In this document: piece after piece, positions 1 to 14,700 of the stretch
Layout: every line of letters begins with the position of its first letter
How positions within the stretch are numbered: position 1 is the stretch's first letter
Origin: Ooceraea biroi
Taxonomy: Eukaryota > Arthropoda > Insecta > Hymenoptera > Formicidae
Direction of reading: 5' to 3'
Length of the DNA stretch: 64,000 bases
NCBI RefSeq assembly: GCF_003672135.1
Contig: NC_039506.1
Coordinates: 20,368,497 to 20,432,496, forward strand
Made by a program: the position numbers and the translations under genes
Notes under the pieces: generated by a model
Databases searched by the model: none
Seen by the model: the letters and a program-made list of their open reading frames with translations, nothing else
What the model was told of the DNA's origin: nothing

Positions 1-3000
1 TAAAACGTTACGGAGAAACTTTGTTAAGTATACAAGATTTGTATACCGTCTGTATTACTATCGATCTCTCTTTCTTTTTTCTATTTTTCGTTATATTTCT
101 TTAATTATTTGTTTAATTTACCGACACGAAGAATCGCATCGAAAACGCTTGAATGCAGTTGTACCCATAAAAACGTAATCTCTCTGCACTATACCGTCGA
201 GGGTGATGGCGACACGTTCCTCGGACGTGGGACAAACGCGGCCACCTCCTCCCCGCGATCTGTCATTTATATTATCGGCCACCCTGCCGATCTACACGGC
301 GTGCAGATCGGTATGCACCGCACAGCATCATCGGAACGTCACGGATCACGGCGTTCGACGTCGACGTCGAGCTCGAGCGGGTCGTCGCAACGACGATAAG
401 CGCGAGACTAAGGGACGACGGCATCCGCCCGGTTATATACCCGACGCACTCTGACCCGCAAAGCCGCGCCCGCGCACGAGCCACCCCCGGGGGTTTCCCT
501 CCTGCCTGCATCTCTCCCTCATGCGCCATCTCTTTCTTCTTCTTTCCCGTTCACCGGCATCTGCTCAACCTTGGACCTCACCACTGACGTCACGGTAGTG
601 TTGTTTACTTATGATTTATCTGCCGAAATATCATCTCGTGAATAAAGCTGGTAAGGCCAAGTGGTCAAATCGGGTTCACCGGGAGAGATCATCGTTTGAA
701 ATATAACGATGATTTCTACATATCAAAATTGACCATGATTTCTCTATGTCAAAATTGACAGCTGTAATCATATAAATTGTAAAAATGTTATTTTTGCGTT
801 TTGTTTAATAATTATTTCTAACTATTTATATTAGAAATAAAATAAAATAGAAAAATTATATTGTTAAAAATCATATAATATATTTTTCAACAGAAAATTA
901 CGAAAAAGATGAGTTATTGATTTTGCCGGAGGGAAAATCAATAATCGTTATGTTCTGTGGTTGCTGTGTATGTGCGACAATTATAATTTTATTTCAAATT
1001 TTGTTTTTAATTGATTTTGATTCAAGTCTGCAATCATTAATGATGCTTTTAGAGGCGTATTGTGCGGACATTACATCATGCATAATCACATCATGCGTAA
1101 TACAGTCGAGAGCTGGATCTTACCACGGGAATAACAAAGACATGGCATTGAGCAATTATTTATTACCTGTGTTTCCCTTTGCAGCAACCTCGAATCTCTA
1201 ACAATGCAACGGACCACGGCTCGCGAATCAGTGAACGTAATGACGATACGAGCTCGTTACCGACGATGATGATACGATAACGAGCCCGTAGCGACCGAAG
1301 TGATACTGCATTGTATGATTGAATTTGGCTGCATCGCCGGGACAGTTCGGAACATATATCAAATCGAAATTACGTCGTATCAAGACACAGTCATACTATG
1401 ATTTTAATAGCATCCCGAAGTCATTATCGAAAACGGAACGGTTGGTGCGAAGCTCATTTAACTCGACAGAGCGCGAGTAGATTTACGCGTGCGCGCTGCC
1501 TGCGAGAAAATTTCGATCATGAAATTACGAAGAAGAAAATTACGCGATTTTATTCACTCATTAACAAGATACCAGATTACCTGTCACAATTAAAAAAAAT
1601 TACAGCGCACGCCAATGAGACTTCGTGAAGCTAATGCAGACACGTCGGTCCCTCATCTGCGCTCATTAATATTAAGATCGAGGAATTAAATCACGCCGAG
1701 ATTGCCGAGCGACAGAAACGTCAACGCGCAGTGCGGAGACAGATCAGGATTTTTCACGTCGCTAATAAGCAGACTCCGCGGGAAGTTATAATTGAGCGGG
1801 CGAGACGACGCATTCTTCCAGCGGGGAACTTAATATTGGCGACACGGCTGTCGTTCAAGTAATTCGCATAATGTACCCGGGTGCTCGCAATTAATGATCG
1901 TTTAGTTCGATGGCGCCGGGCGGCACGATCCGCAAGCGAGTGTCGGCAACTTCCGTATGAATCCGCTCTCGAAGCAGACAAGAATTTTTAATTACCGCCT
2001 CCACAGAACGAAAAACGCCACTTACGTGTCGGGATAATGATCAGAGTCGCGGGAAGTCGCGCAGGAACACGGATCGATTCTCCACTCCGCGTTTACTAAC
2101 GAATCTTTGCTGTCGCTGACGAAAAAACAGCCAGCGATGATTCACGTTAATTGTTTCGTTCACATTCATGGTCTCCATTCTTCGCGATTTCAAATTTACT
2201 CTCGAATGTCCCATATTTCTCATCACTTCTCATTCGTTCCAATACTTCTCGCTGGAAAGCTGCTGTTTTATTTAAACGTAGGTTGCGGCCTACGTTCTCT
2301 CGCGTCGCAGGCTCTTACACGTTCTAGACACAAGCGGAAACGCGAGAAAACAGACGTGCACGGGTTACGCAATATGCTTATGGCCGTATCGCCGTTGAAG
2401 GAATCGATATGACCGCTCGCTCACGCGGGCGACGAGATTTCGCGGAGAGGGTGGCGGGCGCGCTTTAAACCATTTCTTCGCGGACTTCGCGTTGAAGTAT
2501 AAATTGGTTTTATGCTCTGCCGGGGGGCGGCAGAAGTTTCTAACTGGAAACTTATAGTCGCGGAACAAACGTCTGTAGACGGCACTGAAATATAGTGTTC
2601 AGACGCTCATTGCGCCTGAATATTCAGCGCCTCTGCTCGCTTACTCGCCTTCACGTGCCTGCCTGCCTGCCTGCTTCGTTATACCCGGTTAACGCTTGCC
2701 CCGTCCGACCGTATTTAATAATGCACCTAACCGACGACGTCGGCGGCGTCGAGACGGAGACGCCCCACGAGAGCAAGGTCCGCCGACGACCGTGAAAAGG
2801 TGTCGGTGTCCCGTAACGTAACGGCAGCCGGAATACGGTACGCGACTAGCTTCGCCGACCTGAGCCCGATCCTCGGGCGAACGCGAGGAGAGGCAGGAGC
2901 CGAGCGACGTTTTGTCTGAAATAAAGATAAAGGCGAGGGCCTCCGTAACACCAGCAGCATTCGCCTTGCTGTTTGCGTGCGCTTTCATTTATTAAACACC

Positions 3001-6000
3001 GTAGTATATCGAGCAATTGCTCGTTCTTTTTCCGTCTCTTTCTCCATCTACCGGGGATATAAAGATCAGCCAATAGCGGGCGGCGAACTACTCGGGATAC
3101 TATCTTATTCTCGTATACAGCAGTTCCAACGAGAACAATTCGGCCAGGGAAAATCGTCGGTCGGATCGCCCGCCGGCGGATGTTCTTATTTAAATTTTCG
3201 CTTAAAGTATTCATCGGCGCCCGCGCGTCTCGTTATTATCGTCGCGTTGCGCAGTTCGTTTTCTCGTCTCACCTCATCTCGGGCGATCGATTCCGTTATC
3301 TTCATCTCGTGAAGTATTTTGGCAGCCGGCGCGAGATTAGTATCGCGGGTTCAGGAAAGAGCGGAATGTTTCTACGGTGGAATCACGTGCTGGCCGCTGC
3401 ACACGTACACCACGCTCATATCGATCGCCGGGAAATCTTGGACGCGAGAACCGACGCGAGAAATAATGCCTATAATTCGTACGTAATGCGAAACACGCAA
3501 ACACCCGGCACGAAGGTGGTAGGTTCACGTATCGGACCTTGCGTTCGAGCGGATCGCGAACGATGGGCGTCACTTGAGAATCAACCACCTCAACGAGAAC
3601 GCGGAAACCGTGAGAAACCGAAGACCCGTTGATGTTACTACTGAATTCACACGATATTTAGCTTTGCCGAAGCGTCTCTCCCATTTGCACGTGCGATCGA
3701 TTCGCACGAGAGATCTCGTGCGGAGAAACGGACAATTTCGCCGGTTACAATAGGGATTTAGCGGACAATCGAAGGTGTTCGCACATTCGGTGTCCTTGGT
3801 CGGTGGACAGTCGGAGAGTGCGAGACGCCACGGGAGAGGAATGTATTTAATTAATGCACTCGAGCCGAGGACTATAGAACACGTAGTGGCATATATAGTG
3901 GCTGTGAAGGAAATCGAGCATAGTATCGTGTGCACGTGTGGCCACGTGCGTAGCGAGCTGCCAAATTCCGAGTGACCGGTGTCCGATCGTTGTTCTGCGC
4001 GAAAAGACAGCGTCCTCAATCTCGCGCGAGCGAAAACGCATCGACGAGGATTCCGCCAAAACGCGGGCGAAAATTCGCCGACACTGATTGGAGAACACTT
4101 CCATTCTATCCATGACGATGCGCTTCGACGCGGAGCGAGTTACGAGCTTACGAGAGAAGGGCGTAGACGTTCCCGGGGCTACAAATGTCGGAGGAATCTC
4201 CGCCGGGCAGAGTAGAACGTAATCGGGATCTTGCTCGCCACCCGACACCCTTCATGCGGTACACGAGGAAACTTGGAATGATTCTGGGCGAAGAGAGAGT
4301 TTCGGGCTCTCTGCCCTATCCCTCGCCCTTTGGATGCCACCCGGCAGAGTGACAAGAGAGAGCTCGCGCACAGCACGCGGAAATATTACCTAACGTTTCG
4401 AGTTATCGCGCCGTGGGCTTAGTAATTACACGCTCTCGGGAGAGGAATACTGCGGAAACTTCTGACCTTGTCACGTGTTTCTAATGGAAATTTTTCCCCT
4501 AGTCTCGTTTTATCAGTAAATGAAAGTCGTAACTTTGTGTGCGTAAAGATTTACGTGATATCATACGAATAAATTAGCTCGCGGATTTCTCCACGCGTAC
4601 CTTACACAATTATATTAGAAAATTAATACATCATCTATTATATAAATACATCAATTATAAAAATACATGTAGCGCCAAACTCATCGATAGACTGAGAGAG
4701 AAAAGTCCACGTTGTGGAAGGGATGCGACTTATAAAAGAACGGTGAATGAAAGAATCCGGAAAGAATCTCACATCTCGGGGGTAGATGTAACAAGAGAAG
4801 GGGAGGGAGATACCTTTTCCACGTCAGCTGAAATTCTCGCGGAGCGTGTTCGTGTCCAGTTGGCGAGGAAGCACACGCGAACGACTGGGTACGACTTTAA
4901 TTACGAGCTTCTCTCGGCTCGAAGGGAGGAAAAGGACATTGGAAAGGAGTTACGCGAGATTAGCTCCGAAATCAAAAAGGAGAAAGAGAGACACGCCGTT
5001 CCACTTCACGAGAATACGAAAGTACGAGCGGCCGTTGTAAATTACGCGAATCACATTTTCGTTTCGATGCGAGCGCGGATCCGCGCGGCTCAGCTTCCGC
5101 GCTCGCATCCGCCTGCATGGGCGCTTGCTGTACGAGCGGAGCTGGCGAGAGCACGCTCGATCAATATAATCGCATCGGTAAACGGATCGGACGTGAAGTA
5201 CCGATCGCTAGTACGGACAGCTTTTGGCGGCCAGGCAAGCGAGTGGCCGGAGAGGGAAGGCTTTGCGAAGTAGCTTACGCGCGCGCAAACGGCGTCTCGG
5301 TGCTTCCGGTTCCTGAGAGCTGACCAAACAGGGATACGCCGAATTCACCGTAGTAAATTCACGATTTCTCTGGTGATTGACTTGGCCGGTGCTGCGCGAG
5401 CTGTTCTGGCCTGGCGACTGGCGCAATCTCCAATCGGTAGCTTACCAAGTCCAGAAGATTTGTCGGTTATGAGCCAACGTTCCGGGGTATAACGACGGCA
5501 GAATAAAGGCTGATGTTGGAAGGGACCAGGACTAGAACTCTCTGTCTCTTCCTGAAAGGGGATCGTCTCTCGGCCGACGACAGAGGTACCTCCGAACTAA
5601 CCGGATTAAGGACTAGCTTTACAGCGAACTTGTCGAATTACCGTCGGCCAAGTTCGTTCCGAAATTTCGGACGCGACCATGGGCCGAGGTATAATAGCTG
5701 CTGCGGCGTACTCTGCACCAGATAATAATTCGGACGGAATCCGCGGGATTCGCGCGTACATAGCCGTAAATCAATTACCGGACTCAGGAAGCTCGTACGT
5801 TAATGAGCTTACAACGAATCGGACGTCAGCGGATCGGCATGGCCGGACCGGCCCGGCCGAAACGAAATTCGGTCATCGATTTATCGTCGGCCGAATTAAT
5901 GAGATCCCATGAGCGCGAACTATAATGATCCGCGAGGTGAGAATCATCGTGCGGGCGCGAACGGTGAACGTCTCTCCGCTTGACAACGGATGCTGCTTTC

Positions 6001-8691
6001 GATTCTGGGATTTTACGATGACCGGCCTTAACGTTTCGTGTAGAATTCGACAGGATGGAGGACGCGGCTTGCAAAAACAATTTACAGGATACGTCGATTA
6101 TATTTCCGGTCGGAGCATTTCGTCTGTTTTACATTATTTACGCGAGTAAGCGAGCGACTACAATTGAGCGGCGCGAAAGTACGGGGGATCGATGTGTGAT
6201 ATTTTAAAGCGCCGCTTAAAGTAACGCGACGGTAAATCAATCGGCGAAATGAGGACGTACACGGAACAACGTAATTCGATGCGCATCCGGCACCCGGGAT
6301 GCAGCCGTGTCTGTCGCCTCGTCCGATTGTTCTCATCGATTATGCACGATCGCAATTTTAAGCGGCTCGCTCTCGTCGTCGCGCATTTTTCGCGTGTTTT
6401 CCGAAAAGCGTGATTTTCATCGAGATTAATGGAGAACGTTGTCCGAAACGCGCCGCGCGTCCAGCTTCCATGAAATGCTGCCTGAAATGTATAAATCTAT
6501 CTCCATAAAATGCAGGTATGTGTCGAGATATTTTCCATACCTGCACCACCTTTTCGGGTGCGATAAATATCATGACGGACGAGGGTGTACTGTGGGGCGC
6601 ACAAATTAGGTAACCTCAAACGTGCGAATATGTCAGCGGTCAGCCGAACAAATGTGGAAATAATGGGAGCTGAGACACCGCGATAAAACCCATGGGAATT
6701 TTTCTTCTCGTCGATAAAGCACCGACCAGTTATCACCATTAACGATTGGTCGGCGACATATCAACGACGCAGGACCATCGATGCACCGCGCGTTAAGAGA
6801 AACTTTTTCAATTTTCTACGACTTCGTATTTATAACTTCTTGGGGGCTACCCGCCCCTTCCCCGCAACCCTTTTCATTCTTTCTTCCACTCCTTTTTTTT
6901 CATCGGCTTCGTTCCAACAGCAACTTCCCGGAGAGTCCGCAGCTAATAATTTATCTTCGGTAGAAGCGACTAAGAGTACCGGCGCAACGAAACGTTAAAC
7001 CGGCTGAATTCTACGGGAAACATAAAACTGTCAGAAACAAAGAAATATCGCTTTCAAATTCGTCGAGGATTCGCGTGTCACCGGAAGTCCGCCGCGCTGC
7101 AGCGACGAGACGCTCGATCGTTGACTCGCCTTTAATCATTCCTCTCGCGTTTTTTTTCGCCTCATCCCGCTGTCAGGAGGACTTTCGACCGTGGCTGATA
7201 CCCGATTTGTCGGTCAACGCAGTCACCGCATTTCTATCCTTCACTCATGTGTCCTAGAAGCGGTCGATCTCCTTTTTCGCTCTTCCTCGTCCCTGGACCG
7301 CCATCGTTCTTGGCGTTCCCACGTTTGCCGAACGAGAGAAAACGAACGAAACATTTCCACGTCGGATTTCCGTCGGGAATGGCAAAAAGTCCGATTCGCC
7401 CGTCATTACTAGCGTGACACGGCGGTAACGTTGCGATCCTCGAAAGCCTCGGAAGATACTTCCATAACTTGGTGATCCGTGACGTTCCCGCCTGTCGGTT
7501 GGACGTCAGTGGAAAAAGAAGAGCTACTGGAACGATCAATCGAAGAAAAAAAAATAGCGACCGGAAACCTTAATGAACCAGGACCACCGTAGACATGGCG
7601 AAAAGCAGAAAGAGAATACTCGCGAGCGACGGTGACAGCGGAATCAAACATTTAGGAAATTCGAGAAACGAAGAGATTGCTCATGGAAAAGCTGAGAATT
7701 ATTCATTTCCTATTACAGAAAGGGGCACGAGTATGAAATGTCCATTATGTTTCTCGCAACATTAGATGCACGATTTTATGGGTCGTAAGAATCCACAGCT
7801 TGTGTAATACGTACTCCTCACACCCCCCGTATAGAAATCCATCATTCACGAAGGCGATGTAAGTTTACCGCTTGCTTTATCTCCTGCGTAAATAGTAAGT
7901 CATAAAATAAGAGGGAACGATACGAATGTTTCAAGAAATCAACTTCGACGGCTTGATCGGCGTCACAAAGATTGAAAAATTCCCGTCTGCATGAAGAAGC
8001 AACGATGAAACAAGGGAAAAATGTAAATGGGGATGAATATCGAGAGCATGATTTTGTCGCCAATCCATGACGTCATCGTAGCATAGTAAAATAATATCGA
8101 CTATGTGTCGGAATCTGCGCGATTCAACTCTCCAAGTTTGTTCTATGAGGCTGTTCAAAGCATGAGTAAATTAGGCTGGTGACGGCAAGGGCAGCCGGGG
8201 GCAAGGGCCAGGAGGTGCAAAGTCGAATAGGGCGGAATTCAGGGTGTGTAAAACTTTCGCAATTACCGAATGTTCGGTATCCTTGAAAACTTGGACAAGT
8301 GCCGTGAACGGCGAACACCCAACTAAACCTATCTCGGCGTACCCTGTCCGCAACCCCCCCGAGCGTCGGTGGACGCGCGAATCATCTACCCCCTTCTCGA
8401 TGGATGCGGCGTGAACCGAGGAGGAAAGTACCGGAATGTGCAATAAAGCTGTGCGAGTCCCTCGTGAAGGAGGGAACGGCAAGGGGAGGCATAGGATGGC
8501 ACACAGTACAGCCAGTAAAATAGAAAGCTTTTTCTATAAAGCACGCGTGCAGTTACGTGCGAAACATCGGAAATTTCATTGCGGCAATATCCTTCCCGGT
8601 TCCTGCGATCGCTCTTTAAATCGCCCTTTGCCGTGTTGTACTTTGAGCAGCCGCACTTGCGCCCTTTCCCGCCCTTTCGAGCGAGTTTTGG
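1..8691. other. CpG-rich region without recognised genes
   Basis: I see no protein family I recognise on either strand. Open frames exist (the longest, 4743-5273 +, is 176 codons) but have arginine-rich, low-information translations with no domain motif, as expected by chance in CpG-rich DNA with few stop codons. A 26-bp tandem duplication lies at 708-759. This could be intergenic DNA or a long intron of a gene outside the window. Confidence 0.5.
708..759. repeat. 26-bp tandem duplication
   Basis: Two adjacent 26-base units (708-733 and 734-759) both read GATTTCT...TCAAAATTGAC with a few substitutions. This is a simple local duplication with no evident function. Confidence 0.6.
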
Positions 8692-8799
8692 GGTGCGTTC
8701 GGGGAGACGCTATTAGCGCTATGTAGCGCTGAAAATCTATAGTATACGTAACATGACTATAGAGTTTTAGCGCTGATAGTGAGTTCCCCGAACACAGCC
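8692..8799. mobile_element. Palindromic MITE, GGCTGCGTTC-type ends
   Basis: The left end reads GGTGCGTTCGGGGA and the right end is its near complement, TCCCCGAACACAGCC. The pairing continues inward through AGCGCT and CTATAG blocks, so nearly the whole 108 bp folds on itself. It has no coding capacity. The ends resemble those of the MITE at 59421-59558. I cannot define a clear target-site duplication, so the superfamily is unassigned. Confidence 0.65.
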
Positions 8800-11700
8800 T
8801 TGGTAGCGCGTGCACGATGATGAGAAATTCAAGTTCGGGAGGTCCTCTTCTGAGACGAATTCCTTAGGAAGTTGGCGAGGTATCTTCGCGCCCCCTGATG
8901 AACCGGAATAAGCTTTTACGGCGCCGCGGACTTTATCGCTCGACGAAATCGTCCTGGGAGATCTCGTGGGAAAGTTGGAGGAACGGACTTCCGGAAGTGC
9001 CGCTTGTAATACGGAAAGAATCGGTCGCCGCGCGTCCCTTACGACAGTTATGATGGAATTTCGACCGTACGTCGCTCGGATTTCAGTCGTTCCGTTCGCA
9101 GTCACCGTGTGCTAAAAGTTTACTGGCCGTTTTACGCGTATCTATCCAACTTGTACATTAGAACTAAGAACGCCGAGGAAGATTTTTCTCTCTAGGGATA
9201 GTAGAGATAGTAGGACACGCAGAAAAAAAGAAACTTACGTTATGAATAAATTCAATAATCTTGCAGCTACGTATTTGTAGATAACTACGTTCTGTCAGTT
9301 GTCATCCTTTTATAGGATTATTTTTGAAATCGATTGGCGATCGTTCAAAAACGTGTCAGAAGCGTAAGCTGTTGCTGAAACGTGAGCTTACGTAACGTCC
9401 ATCGTTCGTCGCATAGAACACTCCAGCCATTGTCGCGTGGCTTAATATGGTCCTTTTCGAAAGTTAAATCACATTCGCCGGCGGAGTTCGGGAACTCTGT
9501 GCGACGACGCTAATTCCGCTTTTCCAATGATACGAAACATTTACGTGTCCGTGTAAATTCCGCGGAATACGTTACACACCGCTGCAATCGTTACGGCTGT
9601 AATAATCGCACGCGTACGTCGATTCTGTGCGAAAATCGACGGTGACGGTTATTAACAACGCTGACCGATTACGCAAACCGTGCAAATAACGAGCGAAGGA
9701 AAACAGAACGCGTCGCGGAATCGTTCCGCGGCGACGGTTCCGCGCGGCGAGCGCGTGACGTTGTTTTATCAACAAGCGAATTCGCGTTTTATCACGTTCG
9801 CAGTTAGAGCGCGAATAATACGCTTTGAATAATGTATTTTGATTTAATGCGACGCGCACCGCGCGCGCGGCCGACGTGCGCTCTGTATTTACCCTCGAAA
9901 TTTGTCTCATTGATTCGCCGGGGCAACTAAATATACGGCAACCGGGGGTGGCGGTGGCTAGAGGGTGGAGGGATAACGCGCGGTCCGCGTGTCTGTCCCG
10001 ACTGTCGACAATTAGCGTCACGCGAAATTGGTCCCGCGCGGAGGCGCGACCGCGAAACCGACGATAATTTCGCTAACGTCGTTACGTCGCGCGCGTGTTT
10101 TACGCGCGATCCGCAAGACCGACCCTTTAACTACGATGGAATGCAATGAAATATACCGGGAGATCCCGCGGTTCCGCTTGAGATGGGGAACGATGATCCT
10201 TCCATCCGACACGACGCTGTGCGGCGTGCGGCGAGAAACGGAAAAACGGATGAATAAATCGAGGGCAAACGGAATCTCGCGAAGAAACGCGTTGTGTCCA
10301 GATTTCGATAAAGCAACCCGTAAGGTGAACGTAACGTGCGGCCAAGTACGTTTCGTCTCGGTCGACCCGGTATAAAGTAACTCGGAGCAGGACGATAACG
10401 GGGGTATCAAGGTTTCCTCGTGGCGCGCTTAAGCCCCCCGACGATCTTCCTGTTATCTGATGGCCCAGTTCGCCAACTCGCTTCCGCGTGCCCGCGCTAG
10501 ATGCATCGCGTAATAGATTTACCCGCGCGACGGGCCGATATTGAACCACCGATAGACATCGAGTATTTTTTTCCCGCTCGGAGCTGCGCGCGCGTTTAAT
10601 TCAACGCGGCGCTCGAACCACCTATCCCCGGATTGTTGGCCAGCTCGTGGGAATGAAATTTGCAGGCTTCGAAAGCTTCGTCGATCTTAATTCTCTCATT
10701 ACCACCCCCGGCTCACTCTCCCGTTCACCTGCGTTATCTACGTGAAAGCGGCAAGTAGACTGGGATGTAATAGGAGTTCGCTCGGAGGACGCACAAAGTG
10801 CGGTAACACACCCCCCCGTGCATTCTGCCGGCTATTAATCTCCGGCTGTTTCAGACGTGGCGTCCCTCTCCCAGTCGCTTTCCGCGGAACCGTACGAAAT
10901 CGTATGCAGAAACGTGCGTACGTACGTATTATGCGTGCTGTGCCTAGCCACTCCTCTCGATGCCGCGATTAAGCAAATCGCTCCGGGCGATTATTACATT
11001 ACGATTGTCCCGTCGATTAATTGGACGATTGAATGCACTTAACGAAACTTTCGGCCCCTGCGATCAATAAGGGCGCAGCGAGCAACTAGCCAACGTATAG
11101 CCGTTACTTCCGTTACGGTGACGGGTCGCGGAAGCCGATCCATTCGCGATCCGAAAGAATGCACGATCGCTTCCTGCCGCAGCTGCCGCGCACATTTCCG
11201 TTCACGTGCAACGTGGAATTTCAGTCGAGAATTCGTTAGCAGCTTTGAACTCGGCGTACGTGACGACGGCATTTAAAGGCACTATCGGGTTAACGGCTCG
11301 CTCGTTTCTCCCCGGCGAGGCGAGCGGGATGCCTCCGGACATTCGGCTGGGAATCAGTGATTCACGATGCACGGGCCATAAAATCCGGCGTACACCCCAT
11401 AGAAATATCCGGCCAATGCGTAGGGTAAGCGACGGCGACGGTGGCGTTTTATTTCCGATCGCGCAGTTTGCGGGACATTGTACGTTGAAAATGCCGGGCG
11501 CATCACCCCGACGTCGACGCGCGCCCTGTAATTTATTAATCCTCGCGAGTGCGCGCGCGGTCATCTCTGTAAAAACACGCGGCGGGCGGTGCGATTGTAA
11601 TTAAACGTGGGCATTCGTTGCTCCGCGAAGGTTACGGTCGAAACGGATGGGTTTTTCGAAAAAAAGAAGCCACCTCTAAAAAAACAAGAAAGAAAAACTA

Positions 11701-14700
11701 TATCGCAAACGGGTAAAAGGGACAGTTTTTGCAGGCGTTTTCCCGCGATGAAAAACGCCGACACGTTTTGACAGCGATTCGAAGATAACTCTTGGTACCG
11801 AAACATCTGTGCGGCCGGCGAGACGAATGGCCTTTTACGTGAAATTCGCGAGAGGGTTAATAGGTGAATTTCATTCCGGCCTGATAAGAGCGATCTCGAT
11901 AGCGCGCGTGTACACGCGTGAACACGGTCGGGGGGTTGCGCGGCGCGTGGAGGCCGCGCGGACAGTAATTTATAACGGCGCCGTGGCTATTGTGTCGAAT
12001 TTTTTTCTCTTTTTCGGGCCGCGAACAGCGTGACACCCTAACGAACGATAATCGCGGCTATATATGCTCTCGCCATCGGGGAGGAAGGCTCCGTAATGTA
12101 GCTTACGTGAAATAACCTGGTCGCGGCGTAATGTATACGCGTGCATGAGCGTGCATGACTTATTAATCCCGATGCGACCTCTCGAAAACAAGCGGCCGCT
12201 CCGCCATGCGTTTTAATTAAATGTAATCTCCGTCGCGCGACTAACAAAATCGAGGGTGCCTCGGGGCCCGGGAATGAGCGATCGCGGGAGATATGGCCAC
12301 AAATAACGCCAAGAGCATTACGTTACTTCGTAGGATGGCAAGATGCGCATCGCGAACCCCGAAAATTCCGCTTCGTGCGCGAAACGTGTCATCGAGTTGA
12401 CAGAACTTGCAATTGAAAAGCGAGTAAGTCGAAACGTGCGCGACGAACAAAGAGGAGGTCGATTGTCGATGGATATCGCAGCGGTGACGAGAATATAAAC
12501 GTGTAACGGTTGAGAGGGTACAAACGACGGAAAAGAAGTGCATATTTCGCGAAGTGGCGTGGCGCGAGGGTGGTAAAGGCTCTCGAGTTTTGCGCGGGAG
12601 TGCTCGGCGCTCTCGCAGGGCGCACAGCGAGCTCCGCGAAGCGCGTCGCCGTAACGTTACGCTTGCATTCTTTGATCGTCGATCATCCGCGAGCGAGGTG
12701 AAATTCAGCGGAAACGCGGCGGCGCGCATGCATTAAACATCGTCGTATGTACCATCACCGCCGACATAATTTCCCGTTCCAAATAATTCGCGCCGACGCG
12801 ACCGTCGTCGAATTACGACAAAGCGCACTTCGCAAGACGTCGATTAACTCCCTCGCGCGCACGAGCCGAGGGACGCATTCAATTTTCTCGCGTTGAATTA
12901 CCGGCGTAACTCGCTTAACTCGCGCGCGATGATCCTCGTGCGAGCGTGCGAACGAACAGAGCCGCGAAGGGACGGATACTGGCGGCAGGTGGCTGCAAGG
13001 CAGAGACTAATAGGGCCTTTCTTAAGTCAGTCGGCTTGAACTAGATCGGGATATGAAGCGGCGGCAACCATTTAAATGCGGAACTCGAACCGCTAATGGG
13101 AAAGGCACTTGTGGTTATTATATCACGTTGCGGGCGAGCGCACGCTACGGTTTGCAGCGCGCCGAGCGATTAAGATCGTTTTCGCTCCGACTTCTTTTCC
13201 TCCCGCGAGACTCCGATAAATCACGATACGCTTCTCGTCGCCGGCCAGGCGAACTTTCCGAGCAATTAGAGCAATCGGACGTAACCGGTTACCGCTGTTA
13301 CCGCCGCCGCTGACACGACCGTGCGCGAGCGGCAACGAGGCAGCTGCGAAACGACCCTCGACCTCGTTGTTCCTTGATTATCACGTCAAACACAGCGGCT
13401 TCCGCCGCATAACCCGGGAAAAAGCGGACGATTGTGATAGCGTAAATGTTGCCGCGCAATTTGCGCGCGCTTTACCGCGTCGCGTTTTCGAGGAATCTCC
13501 AGCAAATTTCGCTCGGTTCAGCGCCGACAGGCAAGTGCGAGCCGACAAGCTGGATAAAACACGGCACGCTAAACTAACGCGACGGACGATAATTAACGAG
13601 CGGGGTTGCGAATTAATATTCGTCAGTATTCGCGAGAGCAATCAAATCTTTGAGGGAATCAACTCCCGAAATATGTAAAAACAGTCGGCGGATCGACGTG
13701 CAAAAACGGATCGCGGCGACAAACGCGGCTGCGATAAACCGACGAGGGGGTGGCTTACGTCGCATCCGTTGCCACCCTGCGTGTCCGTCAATACGCGAGC
13801 GACACGACCGCGTGCGGAAATGACCGGTACCGCGACGCACATGCCGCCCTCCCCGCGCAAATTTTATCTGCCGGGCACGCAAAGGATTGAAAATGCTCGA
13901 TGCGCTCGAGAGGGTTTTAAAGGGTTTTAAAGCCGGCTAGGTACTCTCTTTCTCTCGCTCCGGCTTTGATTGAAATCAGTTTGTCGCGATTTTATTACCC
14001 GGGGATGGCCGGACGCGGTCCACGCGTCCGCGCGCGGCGCATCGGCGCGGCACCGCCGCTACAGATAAACCACCCTGTGTTCGCTGCGGCAATAAAAGGC
14101 AGCCGGGGATGTATCTCACGCCTCCCCCGAGCCTCTCTAGCTCGCGAGCACGTGCGGCCCTTTAAGCGACATTCACATCGTCAGGCGAAACGACCGAGAG
14201 CGACGTGAAATATAATAATATATTAATAGCAAGCTCAATCGAAACGTGCTACTTATTAAAGACGGGTATTTGAATTGAACGAAGTGATGACGGTTTCCGA
14301 TAAAATCTTAATGAAAAGCAAACGCTCCTATTTTACCACCATTTTAGAAATCTTTTTTATAATATTTCATTTTTATTAATAAAAAATGACGTCTGTGTCA
14401 CGCTCCGGAGTAATTGCTAAGCCGTTTTTGTTTCGGAGCAATTTTTCAGAAAAAAAGGACAAAAGGATACGATTTCCCTGGTCAATTGCCCTCGATGTGC
14501 ACGTAGTCACAACGGATACGCACGCAGAATCACGTACGCACATCTGGCCAATCTCGTAACTCCTGGGGGTTGGCAAAACCCTGGTCGCGCGTGTTGCGCC
14601 GACGTTTTCCAGCAACGGCTAAGCCGGATGCGTGTCGTATTTGTGCCCGGTGCGTTTTGCCACGACCGGATATGCACAATATACGATGACGCGATCTCGT

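Noticed and set aside
655..700. tRNA-like A-box (AGGCCAAGTGGTCAA)
   Set aside because: No B-box GGTTCRANTCC at the right distance, and no cloverleaf pairing could be drawn.
4743..5273. 176-codon open frame on the + strand
   Set aside because: No domain, signal peptide or recognisable family. The translation is rich in Arg, Ala and Glu as expected from CpG-rich DNA with few stops, and overlapping frames of similar quality exist.
11202..11604. Opposite-strand open frames of 120 and 132 codons
   Set aside because: The frames overlap one another on both strands, carry no motif, and are arginine-rich. Typical chance frames of this region.
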